From Propionibacteriaceae bacterium (GTDB lineage Bacteria > Actinomycetota > Actinomycetes > Propionibacteriales > Propionibacteriaceae): 44,791 nucleotides of DNA. Position 1 is the first letter of the stretch, and every line of letters begins with the position of its first letter. The stretch lies in assembly GCA_031272825.1 (NCBI GenBank), contig JAISTE010000121.1, positions 1 through 44,791 of the forward strand, in the 5' to 3' direction. Shown piece after piece: positions 1-9,768 of this stretch. A program made the translations under genes and the position numbers. The notes below the pieces were generated by a model, which made no database searches, was not told the DNA's origin, and saw only the letters and a list, made by a program, of their open reading frames with translations.

Positions 1-1
1 T

Positions 2-89
2 TGGCGGAGGATGCGAGATTCGAACTCGCGAGGGCGTGAACCCAACCCGCTTTCCAAGCGAGCGCCATAGGCCTCTAGGCGAATCCTCC
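2..89 (-). tRNA. tRNA-Ser (anticodon GGA)
   Basis: Read on the minus strand, the seven-base acceptor arms GGAGGAT and ATCCTCC pair perfectly. A G discriminator and an encoded CCA follow. The T arm shows GTTCGAATC. The anticodon loop TTGGAAA gives GGA, which reads UCC and UCU. The length of about 88 nt with a long variable arm fits a class II serine tRNA. It lies divergent from rpsT. Confidence 0.95.
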
Positions 90-268
90 GGGGGAAACAA
101 TACCGAATCAGTTGCCAAGGCCCAAACCGAGGTTCCCTTGGTCTCACGCTCCCGGCGCATCCGGACCCAGGCCGTGCCCGTTTTTGGCACGCTCGCAAGC
201 CAGTGCTAAAGTTGGTGGTCGCGTCCAAGCCCGGGCGCAATTTTCAACCAAACACAACGAAGGCGAGT

Positions 269-529
269 ATGGCCAACATCAAGTCGCAGAAGAAGCGCAT
301 CCTCACCAACGAGAAGGCGCGCCAGCGCAACAAGAGCGTCAAATCAAGCCTGCGCACCGCCGTTCGTAAGTTCCACGAAGCCGCCGATGCCGGCGAGGTC
401 GACAAAGCCAAGGATCTGGCCAGGGCCGCAACCCGCGCCCTTGACAAGGCCGCTTCCAAGGGTGTCATCCACGCCAACCAGGCCGCCAACCGCAAGTCCG
501 CGGTAGCCGCCAAGGCTGCGACGCTCTAA
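269..529 (+). CDS. rpsT: 30S ribosomal protein S20
   Basis: This 86-residue protein binds 16S rRNA in the small subunit body. The N-terminus [20 protein letters not shown] is the family signature, and the rest is lysine/arginine/alanine-rich helix as in S20 generally. An in-frame start exists at 203 but adds 22 non-conserved residues. The ATG at 269 is chosen because the S20 consensus begins there and GAAGG lies 5 bases upstream. A strong hairpin terminator follows 18 bases after the stop, so the gene is probably transcribed alone. Identification is secure. Confidence 0.97.
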   Translation: MANIKSQKKRILTNEKARQRNKSVKSSLRTAVRKFHEAADAGEVDKAKDLARAATRALDKAASKGVIHANQAANRKSAVAAKAATL

Positions 530-546
530 GCGCACCAAGCAAACCG

Positions 547-570
547 ACGCCACCGTCAGGTGGCGTTTTT
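547..570 (+). terminator. Rho-independent terminator of rpsT
   Basis: ACGCCACC pairs perfectly with GGTGGCGT around a GTCA tetraloop and is followed by a run of T. It sits 18 bases beyond the rpsT stop. Confidence 0.9.
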
Positions 571-598
571 GCTGTTTAACTACTGCTGTTTGGGCACC

Positions 599-622
599 GC
601 CCCGGATCGGAGCCCGGGGACG
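599..622 (+). repeat. Palindromic repeat, GCCCCGGATC family (family 2)
   Basis: This is a hairpin-forming copy of the GCCCCGGATCNAGTCCGGGG element found at several other places in the window. It lies in the rpsT to lipoprotein gap. Confidence 0.6.
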
Positions 623-715
623 GAAGACCAGAACCAACCACCCCTACATTTCCCCTATCCTCCCTCATCCCGACGGACGAACGCTGCTCCCAGCTTCGCA
701 CGTTAGGCTTTTCCG

Positions 716-2500
716 GTGAGAAAATCCTTGTTCGTCGCTCCCCTGCTGGCCGCGTCCTTGCTCGTCGGCTGTTCAAACCCCACGTCCATCGTCGAAGGCG
801 AGCGGCCCAACAAGCCGACCTCCACTGCCTCCCCCAGCTTCTCTCGCGAGACCGACCCGAAGAAACTCGACATCCCGCTCACGGACGTCCAGGCTTATCA
901 AAAAGGAACCAAGGACGCCGACGGCTGGACTACCGCGACCATGGCCAGCGGCGGCGAGTTTAAGTGGAGAACCCTGAACGCCGACGGCCAGAGCGCGAAA
1001 CCCGACACCACCACCGTCGCGTGGGGCGCCGCCCAGACCTATACCGACGTGCCCGGCGTGCTCACCTTCCGCGGCAACAACTACCGCGACGCCCCGGCCT
1101 ACGGCACCGCCGAGATTTCGGATAAGAAGCTGGAGATCGTCTGGACGCAGGACACCGGCGAGGTGCGCGGCGAGGACGGCTACTTCCCCGGCGCCGGCTG
1201 GACCGGGCAGCCGCTCATCGTCAACTGGCCCGAGGCCACCCGCAAGGCCATGTTTGACGGCACCGAATACGAAGACAAAGACCTTGTAGAAGTGCTGTAC
1301 CCCACCTTCGACGGCAAGGTGTACCGCCTCGATCTAGAAACCGGAAAGCAGACCAAGGAGCCGATGGAGGGTACCGGCGGGTTCAAGGGCACGGGCTCTA
1401 TCGATCCGCGCGGCTACCCGCTGCTCTACGCCGGGCAGGGCTTGGATGACATGAACGGCACCGAGGTGCCCTTCCGCTACCGCATCTTCGACCTCATCCA
1501 GAACAAGGAGGTCTCCGGCTGGACGGGCAACGACGACCCGGCCCGCCCGCGAAACATACCCGAAAGCGGCGACGAACCGGAGAACATCTGGGGAGCGTTC
1601 GACTCCTCCGCCCTCATCAACGGCCCCTCCGACACCCTGATCGAGCCCAGCGAAAACGGCCTCATCTATAAGGCCAAGCTCAACACCAAGTTCGACGCCG
1701 AAGCCAAGACTGTCTCCGTTGAACCGGAACTGAGCCGGATGGAGTACCGCACCCCGACGTCGAAGGAGTTCGGGATCGAATCCTCGGCGGTGGCCTACCA
1801 CAACCTGATGTACGCCACCGACAACGACGGCAACCTGATTTGCTGGGACGCCGACACGCTCGCAGTGGTCTGGGCGACGGCCGTCGGCGATGATTCCGAT
1901 GCCTCGCTCGTGCTGGAGGAAGAGGACGGGGAGGTCTATCTCTACACCGGCAACGAGGTCGATCAGCGGCGAGCGAGCGGCCAAAACGTCACCAACCTGC
2001 GCAAGTTCAACGCCCTCAGCGGCGAGCTGGTGTGGCAGTACGACGTCCCCACTTCGGCGATCGATCCGTCCTCGACGGTTCAGGGCGGCGAGTTCGCCAC
2101 CCCACTGCTGGGCAAGGGCGAGATTTCCGACCTCATCATCTATAACGTCGCGAAAACCTCGGACGCTGGGCTGTTCTGCGTGCCGATCGTCAACAAGTGC
2201 ACCGGCAACTGGGGCGGCACCCTAATCGCCCTTGACAAGGCCACAGGCAAGCCCGTGTGGACACGCCAGCTGGCCGACTATTCGTGGTCGTCGCCCATCT
2301 CCATCACCTCGACGGACGGACACCAGTACGGCGTCTTCGGCGATTCGGCTGGGGTTCTGCACCTGTTCGACCCGAACACCGGCGAAGACCTCTCCACGCT
2401 CAGCCTGGGCAAGAACATCGAGACCTCCCCGGCGGCCTACGGGAACATGCTGGTGCTGGCCTCCTACGACAAGAAAATCTTCGGAGTGCGGGTCAGCTAA
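716..2500 (+). CDS. PQQ-type beta-propeller lipoprotein
   Basis: This 594-residue protein has a lipoprotein signal: a basic start MRKSLF, a hydrophobic stretch and the lipobox LVGC with Cys19, so it is predicted to be anchored outside the membrane. The body shows repeated beta-propeller blades of the PQQ/BamB type, for example FDGKVYRLDLETGK, NLICWDADTLAVVWAT, LIALDKATGKPVWTRQL and VLHLFDPNTGEDL. Such propellers usually serve as interaction scaffolds or bind quinones. No enzyme active site is evident, so the function is open. The start is GTG at 716: it has no Shine-Dalgarno, but TAGGCT lies exactly six bases upstream (704-709), matching a leaderless transcript. The gene is convergent with pyrE, with 16 bases between stops. 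Confidence 0.85.
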   Translation: MRKSLFVAPLLAASLLVGCSNPTSIVEGERPNKPTSTASPSFSRETDPKKLDIPLTDVQAYQKGTKDADGWTTATMASGGEFKWRTLNADGQSAKPDTTTVAWGAAQTYTDVPGVLTFRGNNYRDAPAYGTAEISDKKLEIVWTQDTGEVRGEDGYFPGAGWTGQPLIVNWPEATRKAMFDGTEYEDKDLVEVLYPTFDGKVYRLDLETGKQTKEPMEGTGGFKGTGSIDPRGYPLLYAGQGLDDMNGTEVPFRYRIFDLIQNKEVSGWTGNDDPARPRNIPESGDEPENIWGAFDSSALINGPSDTLIEPSENGLIYKAKLNTKFDAEAKTVSVEPELSRMEYRTPTSKEFGIESSAVAYHNLMYATDNDGNLICWDADTLAVVWATAVGDDSDASLVLEEEDGEVYLYTGNEVDQRRASGQNVTNLRKFNALSGELVWQYDVPTSAIDPSSTVQGGEFATPLLGKGEISDLIIYNVAKTSDAGLFCVPIVNKCTGNWGGTLIALDKATGKPVWTRQLADYSWSSPISITSTDGHQYGVFGDSAGVLHLFDPNTGEDLSTLSLGKNIETSPAAYGNMLVLASYDKKIFGVRVS

Positions 2501-2516
2501 CTCTGTTGGCCCCGGC

Positions 2517-3056
2517 TTACAGGCCGAGGTCGTCCAGCCCGACCGCGTACCGGTAGGGCACGCCCTCGGCCTCGATGCGCTCCTTCGCCCCGGTATTTCT
2601 ATCGACGATCACAGCCACGGCTACCACCTCGGCACCGGCCTCGCGCACGGCCTTCACCGCTTCCAGCACCGAGCCGCCCGTAGTTGAAGTGTCCTCAACG
2701 ACAAGGACTTTCTTGCCTTTGACGTCGGTACCCTCGATGCGGCGCTGCAGCCCGTGGGACTTGGCCTCCTTGCGCACGACGAACGCATCCAGCCGCCCGC
2801 CGGTGTGCGCCGCGTGGTGCAGCATGGCGACGGCCACCGGGTCGGCACCCAGGGTGAGCCCGCCGGCGGCCTCAAAATCGAGATCTTTGGTCAGATCGGC
2901 CATCACTTCGCCGACCATCGGCGCGGCAACCCCATCCAGGGTGACCCTGCGCAGGTCGATGTAGTAGTCGGCCTCCCGGCCAGACGCCAAGGTAACTTTC
3001 CCCCTGACGACGGCCAGCTCTTTGATCTTCTCGATAAGTTCGTCGCGTGTGCTCAT
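2517..3056 (-). CDS. pyrE: Orotate phosphoribosyltransferase
   Basis: This enzyme joins orotate to PRPP to give OMP in pyrimidine synthesis. The 179 residues match the short bacterial form. The PRPP-binding loop is VLVVEDTSTTGGS, the substrate region is LASGREADYYIDLR, and the flexible catalytic loop is RKEAKSHGLQRRIEG. The ATG at 3056 lacks a Shine-Dalgarno but has TAATCT (3064-3069) seven bases upstream, so it may be leaderless. It follows ispD on the same strand after a 280-base gap that contains direct repeats, suggesting its own promoter. Confidence 0.95.
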   Translation of the reverse strand: MSTRDELIEKIKELAVVRGKVTLASGREADYYIDLRRVTLDGVAAPMVGEVMADLTKDLDFEAAGGLTLGADPVAVAMLHHAAHTGGRLDAFVVRKEAKSHGLQRRIEGTDVKGKKVLVVEDTSTTGGSVLEAVKAVREAGAEVVAVAVIVDRNTGAKERIEAEGVPYRYAVGLDDLGL

Positions 3057-3162
3057 GGGGTAAAGATTAGTGGAGCTTGCCGGGGTGGCTTTCCCGAGGG
3101 AAGAGGCACAAAGGGGGTTGGGAGATCGAATCCTAACCGTGCAGCACGCAGGAAAACCCCTG

Positions 3163-3228
3163 CAAAATGTTCGAGTACTCTACCCGTAAACGTTCGAGTT
3201 GTATGCCCGTAAACGTTCGAGTTCGCCA
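3163..3228. repeat. 23-bp direct repeats upstream of pyrE
   Basis: CCCGTAAACGTTCGAGTT occurs at 3183-3200 and 3206-3223. A third, degenerate copy keeps GTTCGAGT at 3169, so GTTCGAGT recurs with an exact 23-base period (3169, 3192, 3215). Regular phasing in the only long gap upstream of pyrE suggests an iterated protein-binding site. The rest of the gap (3224-3336) shows nothing recognisable. Confidence 0.6.
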
Positions 3229-3336
3229 CCGTTCTACCTTGTAAAGTCGATATTCTTCCCACAGCACAATCCATCATTTTGAGATGCGTAAGACCCGACC
3301 TCTTCAACGCTCTTTCCACACCATTGCGCCGACTCC

Positions 3337-4152
3337 CTACCGCCTGAAAAACCTCCGCAGACGCTTGCCGGAGTGATGCCCTACTCCGGCGCGGACTTTC
3401 ACCAGGGCCTTGGCGATGGTCAGGTCTGCAGGTTCGGTGATCTTCATTCCTACCTTGGAGCCGGGCACCAGTACCACCTTGTGTCCGAAGTGTTCTAGGC
3501 ATGAGACGTCGTCGGTGAACTCTTGGCCCTGTTCGGCGAGCTGACGGTAGCACTCCCAGGCCAGCGGCCAGGCCAGACCCTGCGGGGTTTGGATCGCGTG
3601 CAGCGTGTTGCGGTCGACCAGCGCGTTGCCGCCTTCTACATCCTGCCGGATGGTGTCCACCACCGGGATTGCCGGGGCGACGGCCTGGGCCCCTTGCACC
3701 AGCGCGCTCACCACTCCCTCGGTTACGAACGCCGGTTGCAGCGGACGGACGGCGTCGTGGATGAGTACCATCTCGGTTCGGTTCAGGTGCGGGTCTTCGG
3801 AAATGGCCCGCATCCCGTTAGTCACGGACTGCTGGCGGCTGTCCCCGCCGGCTACGAGTTTCACCGGTATCGGCAGCCCCCTTAGGGCCGCCTTGTAGGC
3901 CTTGCCGAGCGCCCCATTAATGACGACGACCGCGTCCGTCACTCCCCCGGCGGCCAGGCCTTCGACCGCGAGAAACGCCGAGGTCTTGCCCAGGATTCTG
4001 AGCAGCGGCTTAGGTTTGGTTCCGCCGAAGCGTCGGCCCAGCCCGGCGGCCACCACGATGGCAACGATCGGGGTTCGTCCGGCTTCGGGCTGAGCGGGCA
4101 AACCAGCCCCTCCGGCTCTCCCGGGGTTCACCGCGTCGATTTCCGAGCTCAC
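3337..4152 (-). CDS. ispD: 2-C-methyl-D-erythritol 4-phosphate cytidylyltransferase
   Basis: IspD makes CDP-methylerythritol in the non-mevalonate isoprenoid pathway. The nucleotide-binding start VVAAGLGRRFGGTKPKPLL, the HDAVRP motif, IQTPQ, FTDD and the closing KITEPADL are all present. The GTG at 4152 is chosen because it overlaps the RNase HI stop (GTGA), indicating translational coupling. This gives 271 residues, with about 30 poorly conserved residues before the catalytic domain, longer than the usual 230-240. Longer in-frame extensions run into RNase HI and are rejected. The partner ispF is not adjacent in this window. Confidence 0.92.
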   Translation of the reverse strand: MSSEIDAVNPGRAGGAGLPAQPEAGRTPIVAIVVAAGLGRRFGGTKPKPLLRILGKTSAFLAVEGLAAGGVTDAVVVINGALGKAYKAALRGLPIPVKLVAGGDSRQQSVTNGMRAISEDPHLNRTEMVLIHDAVRPLQPAFVTEGVVSALVQGAQAVAPAIPVVDTIRQDVEGGNALVDRNTLHAIQTPQGLAWPLAWECYRQLAEQGQEFTDDVSCLEHFGHKVVLVPGSKVGMKITEPADLTIAKALVKVRAGVGHHSGKRLRRFFRR

Positions 4153-4817
4153 TTGCGCTCCACGGGTTCGCCGTCCAGTGCCTTGTTGACAAGCGCATCC
4201 GCTGCCTTGTTCTGGGCTCTGGGCACCCAGGTAAAGCTCACGTGCTTGGGTACCAGCGAGCGGGCCTTCAGCGCGAGCGGGCGCATGTCGGGGTGCTTGA
4301 TCTTCCACCTGCCCGACATCTGCTCGACGACCAGCTTCGAGTCCATCATCACGCGCACCTCGGCCGCGGGGTTGATGGCTGCGGCCATCTCCAGCCCGGC
4401 GATGAGCCCGTTGTACTCGGCGACGTTGTTGGTCGTCGTCCCGATGGTCTTGCCTTCTTCGTTGAGCACGGTGCCGTCCAGCATCTCGACCAGCGCCCCG
4501 TATGCGGCTGGTCCAGGGTTTCCGCGCGAACCGCCGTCGGCACGCACGATGAGCACCTTGGGCGGGTTCGTCCAGCGGGCAGCGGCGGGCTGCGGGTTTG
4601 TGCTTTGCTCGCCAGCCGATGCGGATGTCCCCAAGTTATGATCTGGATCCTCGTCCCACAAGGAAACCGCGTCCGACGAAAACGCCCAGCCATCGTCCGC
4701 GGCGTCAGCTGCGGCTTGGGTACCGGAAGCGGCAGGCTCAGGCGGCAGCGAGCTCAGCAGATCCGGCTCGGTATCCACATCGAACGTGCCGCCGCAATGC
4801 GGGCAGGCGACCCTCAT
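4149..4817 (-). CDS. rnhA: Ribonuclease HI with N-terminal zinc-knuckle extension
   Basis: RNase HI cuts RNA in RNA-DNA hybrids. The catalytic domain occupies roughly residues 85-222, with the four acidic positions visible: ADGGSRGNPG, NNVAEYNGL, MDSKLVVEQM and KAADALV. The first 80 residues form an extension that opens with CPHCGGTFDVDTEP, a lone CxxC pair, followed by a low-complexity Ser/Ala/Pro linker. The extension may bind zinc only with another partner. The ATG at 4817 overlaps the stop of the upstream zinc-ribbon gene (ATGA), and the stop overlaps the ispD start, so the three are one coupled operon. Confidence 0.92.
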   Translation of the reverse strand: MRVACPHCGGTFDVDTEPDLLSSLPPEPAASGTQAAADAADDGWAFSSDAVSLWDEDPDHNLGTSASAGEQSTNPQPAAARWTNPPKVLIVRADGGSRGNPGPAAYGALVEMLDGTVLNEEGKTIGTTTNNVAEYNGLIAGLEMAAAINPAAEVRVMMDSKLVVEQMSGRWKIKHPDMRPLALKARSLVPKHVSFTWVPRAQNKAADALVNKALDGEPVERK

Positions 4818-5536
4818 CGAATCAAAATCCTGTCGCAGGATTCGCAGCGCACGACTTCATCCTTGGGAGCCGAGTTGTAGTGATCCATGGCCTGCGGGGA
4901 TTGGTCAAGCTGGCAGCCCGAGCAGCGCTTGCCCTCAAGCTTGCCCACGCCGATGCCGCCCGCGCGGTCACGAATACGCTCGTAAAGCGCCAACAAGTCC
5001 GACGGAAAAGCGGCAGTCAGCTCCACACGCTCGGCCTGGGCGGCGGCCAGCTTCTTGTCCAGCACGCCCACCAGCTCGTCCTTGCGAGCGAGCAGTGCCT
5101 TGATCGCGGACTGCATCTCGGCCCGTTGCTTGGCCAGCTTGTCGCGCTCTGCGTTCAGCGACTCCAGCCGCTCCATCACTTCGAGTTGTTCGTCCTCTAA
5201 GGTGGCCACGCGCCGCTTAAGGTTCTCCACCTCGTCGATCATGGCGTTGAGTTCCTTTGAGCCGAGCGAGCCGTCGTCGATGCGCTTTTGGTTCTTCTCC
5301 AGCCGCTGCCGCACGGGGTTGAGGTCCTTCTCGGCCTTGTCAACCTCGATTTCGGTGTCGGAGATCTTGGTGTTGTTGGCGATGGTCGCCGCGCCCAGCG
5401 CGTTCCATTCGACCTTGGCTTGGGCCAACTGGGCGAGTTCGGGGAGGTTCTTGCGCTCGTTGTTCAGCGAGAGGATCTGGGTGTCCACCTTCTGGATGTC
5501 GAGCAGCCTGGCTTGGGCTTCAGGAGCGGCTTTCAT
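4814..5536 (-). CDS. C4-type zinc-ribbon coiled-coil protein (DUF164-like)
   Basis: This 240-residue protein has a long heptad-rich helical region (about residues 10-180, rich in Glu/Lys/Leu) followed by a four-cysteine zinc ribbon, CSGCQL and later CESCDRILIR. This is the architecture of the DUF164/CT398-like family, widespread in actinobacteria next to RNase H. The family may act as a scaffold or nucleic-acid-associated protein; the role is not settled. TAAGAT (5543-5548) stands six bases before the ATG without a Shine-Dalgarno, so it appears leaderless. It is the first gene of the zinc-ribbon/RNase HI/IspD operon. Confidence 0.88.
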   Translation of the reverse strand: MKAAPEAQARLLDIQKVDTQILSLNNERKNLPELAQLAQAKVEWNALGAATIANNTKISDTEIEVDKAEKDLNPVRQRLEKNQKRIDDGSLGSKELNAMIDEVENLKRRVATLEDEQLEVMERLESLNAERDKLAKQRAEMQSAIKALLARKDELVGVLDKKLAAAQAERVELTAAFPSDLLALYERIRDRAGGIGVGKLEGKRCSGCQLDQSPQAMDHYNSAPKDEVVRCESCDRILIR

Positions 5537-5588
5537 ATGCGCATCTTAGCGCCGACGGCGCTACCCGCGCGCTGCCATAATTGCCCCG

Positions 5589-6146
5589 ATGCCCAACCGA
5601 TCCAGAGTAATCCAAATCTTAGACGTCACCGCCACAGTCACCTGGAAGCCCATGAAGAACCTGCGGATTCGGGTCATGGCCCCCGGCGACGTCCGGGTTT
5701 CGGCCCCGACGCGCACCCCGCAGCGCGTGGTCGAGCGCTTCGTTCGCGAGCGGATCGACTGGATTCACCGGGCCGAGAGCCGCGTGAGGGTACCCAAGCC
5801 CATGGGCGAGGAAGAGGAAAGGGCCGCCCGTTCGCGCCTGCAACTAATACTCGACGAACTAGCACCGGTTTGGATCGAGCGTTTGGGCCTGTCACAGCGC
5901 GGGGTTCGCTTCTTCATCCGCAAGATGACGACCCGCTGGGGTTCGTGCACACCCTCGACCGCCCGCATCCGCCTGGCGTTGGCACTGGGGAAGACGGAGC
6001 CCAGGCTCGTCGAATATGTGCTCGTCCATGAGCTCACGCACCTGTTCGAGGGCGGGCACGGCCCGGCCTTCCAGGCGCGTATGGATGCCGCCCTCCCAGA
6101 TTGGAGGGCGCGGCGAAAGGCGCTGAACCGCCTCTCGCCGCGCTGA
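5589..6146 (+). CDS. YgjP-like M48-family metalloprotein
   Basis: This 185-residue protein belongs to the YgjP/WLM zinc metallopeptidase-like group (DUF45). The metal-binding motif HELTH lies in VLVHELTHLFEGGHGPAFQ, and the distal family motif WGSCT is also present. E. coli YgjP has been described as a UTP pyrophosphatase, so protease activity should not be assumed. The gene is divergent from the zinc-ribbon gene, with 52 bases between starts. CATAAT (5576-5581) is seven bases before the ATG, so this start may also be leaderless. It converges on the membrane protein gene at 6237. Confidence 0.85.
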   Translation: MPNRSRVIQILDVTATVTWKPMKNLRIRVMAPGDVRVSAPTRTPQRVVERFVRERIDWIHRAESRVRVPKPMGEEEERAARSRLQLILDELAPVWIERLGLSQRGVRFFIRKMTTRWGSCTPSTARIRLALALGKTEPRLVEYVLVHELTHLFEGGHGPAFQARMDAALPDWRARRKALNRLSPR

Positions 6147-6196
6147 TCGCACCTTACCTGCCGCTGGCCGCGATGGGGGAACCGCGGCCAACGGCC

Positions 6197-6229
6197 TGAC
6201 GGGCGGCGGCAACCTCCTTCCGCCCGTCA
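6197..6229. terminator. Inverted repeat between convergent genes
   Basis: TGACGGGCGG pairs over ten bases with CCGCCCGTCA around a 13-base loop. It lies between the convergent stops at 6146 and 6237. There is no T-run on either side, so it is a possible bidirectional terminator rather than a classic intrinsic one. Confidence 0.55.
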
Positions 6230-6236
6230 CGTCCTG

Positions 6237-6788
6237 CTAGTGCGTGGGTGCCGTCGAGACCGCCGAGGTGAGTTTGCGCAGCACGATGCCGATCGCCAGC
6301 ACCACCAGGCCCATCCCTGCGATGAAGAACGAGACCCCGAAGGCCATCACGGACATGAACAAGGAGGCCTGCAGCAGCGACGAGCGCTCGGCCAGAGCCC
6401 TAGCCGAGTAGGCCTTCATGTCGAGCTCGGAGAGCACTTCGCCTGCGATATGCGCCTTTCCGTCGGTGGACTGGGCGGCGGTGAGGTCTGCCGAGTAGGT
6501 GACGCCGTCCTTCGTGGAGACGTTCGGAAGCTCGGCGTAGGTCTTGCCGCCGGTGAAGGCGGCGGTGTGGTGGGAGATGGCGTTAACCTGTGCCAGCGCC
6601 GCCACCGGGTTGTCCACCAGGGAACCGGCGAACGGGCCCGGGTCGTCGGCGCTGACGGCGGCCACCTTAATGTCTTGCGAGCCGAGCTGGTTGGCGACCG
6701 CGGCGTAGACCGCCACGCCCGCGACTACCATGATTGCTCCGGCGGTGGTCACCAAAAGTGAAAGAATACGGGGAAGACGCGATGTCAT
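6237..6788 (-). CDS. Two-helix membrane protein of unknown function
   Basis: This 183-residue protein has a hydrophobic segment at about residues 10-32 and a second at about 143-170, separated by an extracytoplasmic stretch of about 110 residues with motifs such as GKTYAELPNVSTKDGVTYS. This layout is common in actinobacterial proteins often mislabelled as aromatic ring-opening dioxygenase LigA. No catalytic residues are visible and I do not assign that function. AGGAG precedes the ATG at good spacing. It is divergently paired with the MarR gene across a 131-base region containing dyads, so MarR is a reasonable candidate regulator. Confidence 0.75.
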   Translation of the reverse strand: MTSRLPRILSLLVTTAGAIMVVAGVAVYAAVANQLGSQDIKVAAVSADDPGPFAGSLVDNPVAALAQVNAISHHTAAFTGGKTYAELPNVSTKDGVTYSADLTAAQSTDGKAHIAGEVLSELDMKAYSARALAERSSLLQASLFMSVMAFGVSFFIAGMGLVVLAIGIVLRKLTSAVSTAPTH

Positions 6789-6854
6789 GTTCTCTCCTAA
6801 CTGTCCGCCAGCTGCGCTGCCGGAACTCGGACGGGGGTGCGTATCCGTTTGATA

Positions 6855-6867
6855 CTAAATAGTTTAG
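6855..6867. promoter_or_regulatory. Candidate MarR operator dyad
   Basis: CTAAA-TAG-TTTAG is a perfect inverted repeat in the divergent promoter region. A second, imperfect dyad (TTGAACTG with CAGTCAA) lies about 4 bases downstream (6871-6892). Binding by the adjacent MarR protein is inferred from position only. Confidence 0.45.
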
Positions 6868-6919
6868 GATTGAACTGACTGAGCCAGTCAAACCCAAAGT
6901 GAGGTATGGACAAAAACCA

Positions 6920-7450
6920 ATGAGCGACGAACGACAAGATGCTGTGGACGAGCTGCTCGCCGAGTGGCGGACGGCAAGGCCGGATTTAGACACCTCCCCC
7001 ATGGGTGTCATCGGTCGAATCAACCGTGTTTCATCCAAGATTTTGGCCCGGCTGGGGCAGGGCTTCTCAGATAGTGGACTAGATTTTCCCTCCTTCGACG
7101 TCCTGGCCACCTTGCGCCGCACCGAAGGGCACCGGGCGTGCGCGGGCAAGCTCGCCGAGACGATGATGGTCTCGCCCGGGGCCGTCACCCAGCGCATGAC
7201 CAACCTGGAAAAGCGCGGGCTGATCCAGCGCACCCCCTGCCGCAAGGATCGCCGCCGCGTTTGGGTTTCCCTGACCGACGCCGGCATGGAGCTCATCGAT
7301 TCCGTGCTGCCCGCGCACGTCGAGTTGGAAAAACAAATCGTCGACGCCCTGGGCCCGGATGAACAAGAACAGTTGGCGTCCTTGCTACGCAAGCTGCTGC
7401 TGTCTTTAACCGAAGAAATCCCGGACGCCGAGTGCTGCAAGTGCTCTTGA
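6920..7450 (+). CDS. MarR-family transcriptional regulator
   Basis: This 176-residue protein has the winged-helix MarR fold: dimerisation helices at both ends and a central DNA-binding core including LAETMMVSPGAVTQRMTNLE and the wing KDRRRVWVSLTDAG. It probably represses itself and the divergent membrane protein. The C-terminus ends in DAECCKCS, three cysteines within four residues, which could sense metal or oxidants. The ATG at 6920 is preferred to the GTG at 6899, which adds seven residues without a family match. Neither start has a well-placed Shine-Dalgarno. No co-transcribed gene follows; the next 280 bases are repeats. Confidence 0.85.
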   Translation: MSDERQDAVDELLAEWRTARPDLDTSPMGVIGRINRVSSKILARLGQGFSDSGLDFPSFDVLATLRRTEGHRACAGKLAETMMVSPGAVTQRMTNLEKRGLIQRTPCRKDRRRVWVSLTDAGMELIDSVLPAHVELEKQIVDALGPDEQEQLASLLRKLLLSLTEEIPDAECCKCS

Positions 7451-7481
7451 CCCCCACCGTCGATGACGACCCAACCCCACC

Positions 7482-7542
7482 GTCATTCTGCGCGTAGTCG
7501 CAGAATCTCACCCTAAGATCCTGCGACTACGCGCAGGATGAC
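7482..7542. repeat. Inverted pair of 27-bp palindromic repeats (family 1)
   Basis: GTCATTCTGCGCGTAGTCGC... at 7482-7508 faces its inverted partner at 7516-7542. Each copy is itself a hairpin. Other copies lie at 12192, 12245, 26334, 28149, 28201, 32796, 38498 and 39959. Confidence 0.85.
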
Positions 7543-7680
7543 GAGGAAGTATTACGTGCAGGATGACGAGGAAGTATTACGCGCAGGATGACGAGGAAAT
7601 GTTACGCGCAGGATGACGAGGAAGTATCACGCGCAGCATGACGAGGAAATGTTACGCGCAGCATGACGAGGAAATGCCCG
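7531..7680. repeat. Six tandem 25-bp repeats
   Basis: The unit GCGCAGGATGACGAGGAAGT plus ATTAC starts at 7531, 7556, 7581, 7606, 7631 and 7656 with no spacers. Units differ at few positions (GTAT/ATGT, AGG/AGC). The first unit grows out of the end of the family 1 palindrome, so the array looks like local amplification of a repeat end. Confidence 0.9.
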
Positions 7681-7699
7681 ATATGACCTGTTAAACCAC

Positions 7700-7725
7700 A
7701 AAGGGCCGGGAAACCCCGGCCCTTT
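7700..7725 (-). terminator. Terminator of groEL
   Basis: AAAGGGCCGGG pairs with CCCGGCCCTTT over 11 bases around a four-base loop, 10 bases beyond the groEL stop on the minus strand. Confidence 0.85.
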
Positions 7726-7735
7726 GCGTATTGAC

Positions 7736-9648
<1,913 letters not shown>

Positions 9649-9722
9649 TTTGCTACCTTTCGACTAGTGGGCCTGACGCCCATATTCTTCTTAGTTCCTG
9701 GGCCGGTTCCCCGGCCAAGCGG

Positions 9723-9749
9723 CTAGCAGACTCGGTTTGAGAGTGCTAA
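9723..9749. promoter_or_regulatory. Degenerate second CIRCE element
   Basis: The right arm GAGTGCTAA (9741-9749) is perfect. The left arm CTAGCAGAC matches the consensus TTAGCACTC at six of nine positions, with the standard nine-base spacer. It is closer to groES than the better copy. Confidence 0.65.
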
Positions 9750-9768
9750 GAAGCACTGTAGTCCCCTC

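Noticed and set aside
3053..3553. 166-residue minus-strand frame spanning the pyrE to ispD gap
   Set aside because: It is Arg-rich, overlaps ispD in another frame and resembles no family.
6237..6788. Annotation as aromatic ring-opening dioxygenase LigA
   Set aside because: Similar two-helix actinobacterial proteins often carry this label, but no metal ligands or dioxygenase motifs are visible.
6906..6923. Five-codon upstream reading frame overlapping the marR start
   Set aside because: ATG GAC AAA AAC CAA TGA exists, but its ribosome site is too close and there is no regulatory precedent. It is probably chance.
7531..7680. CRISPR array
   Set aside because: Units are contiguous 25-bp repeats without unique spacers, and no cas genes are nearby.
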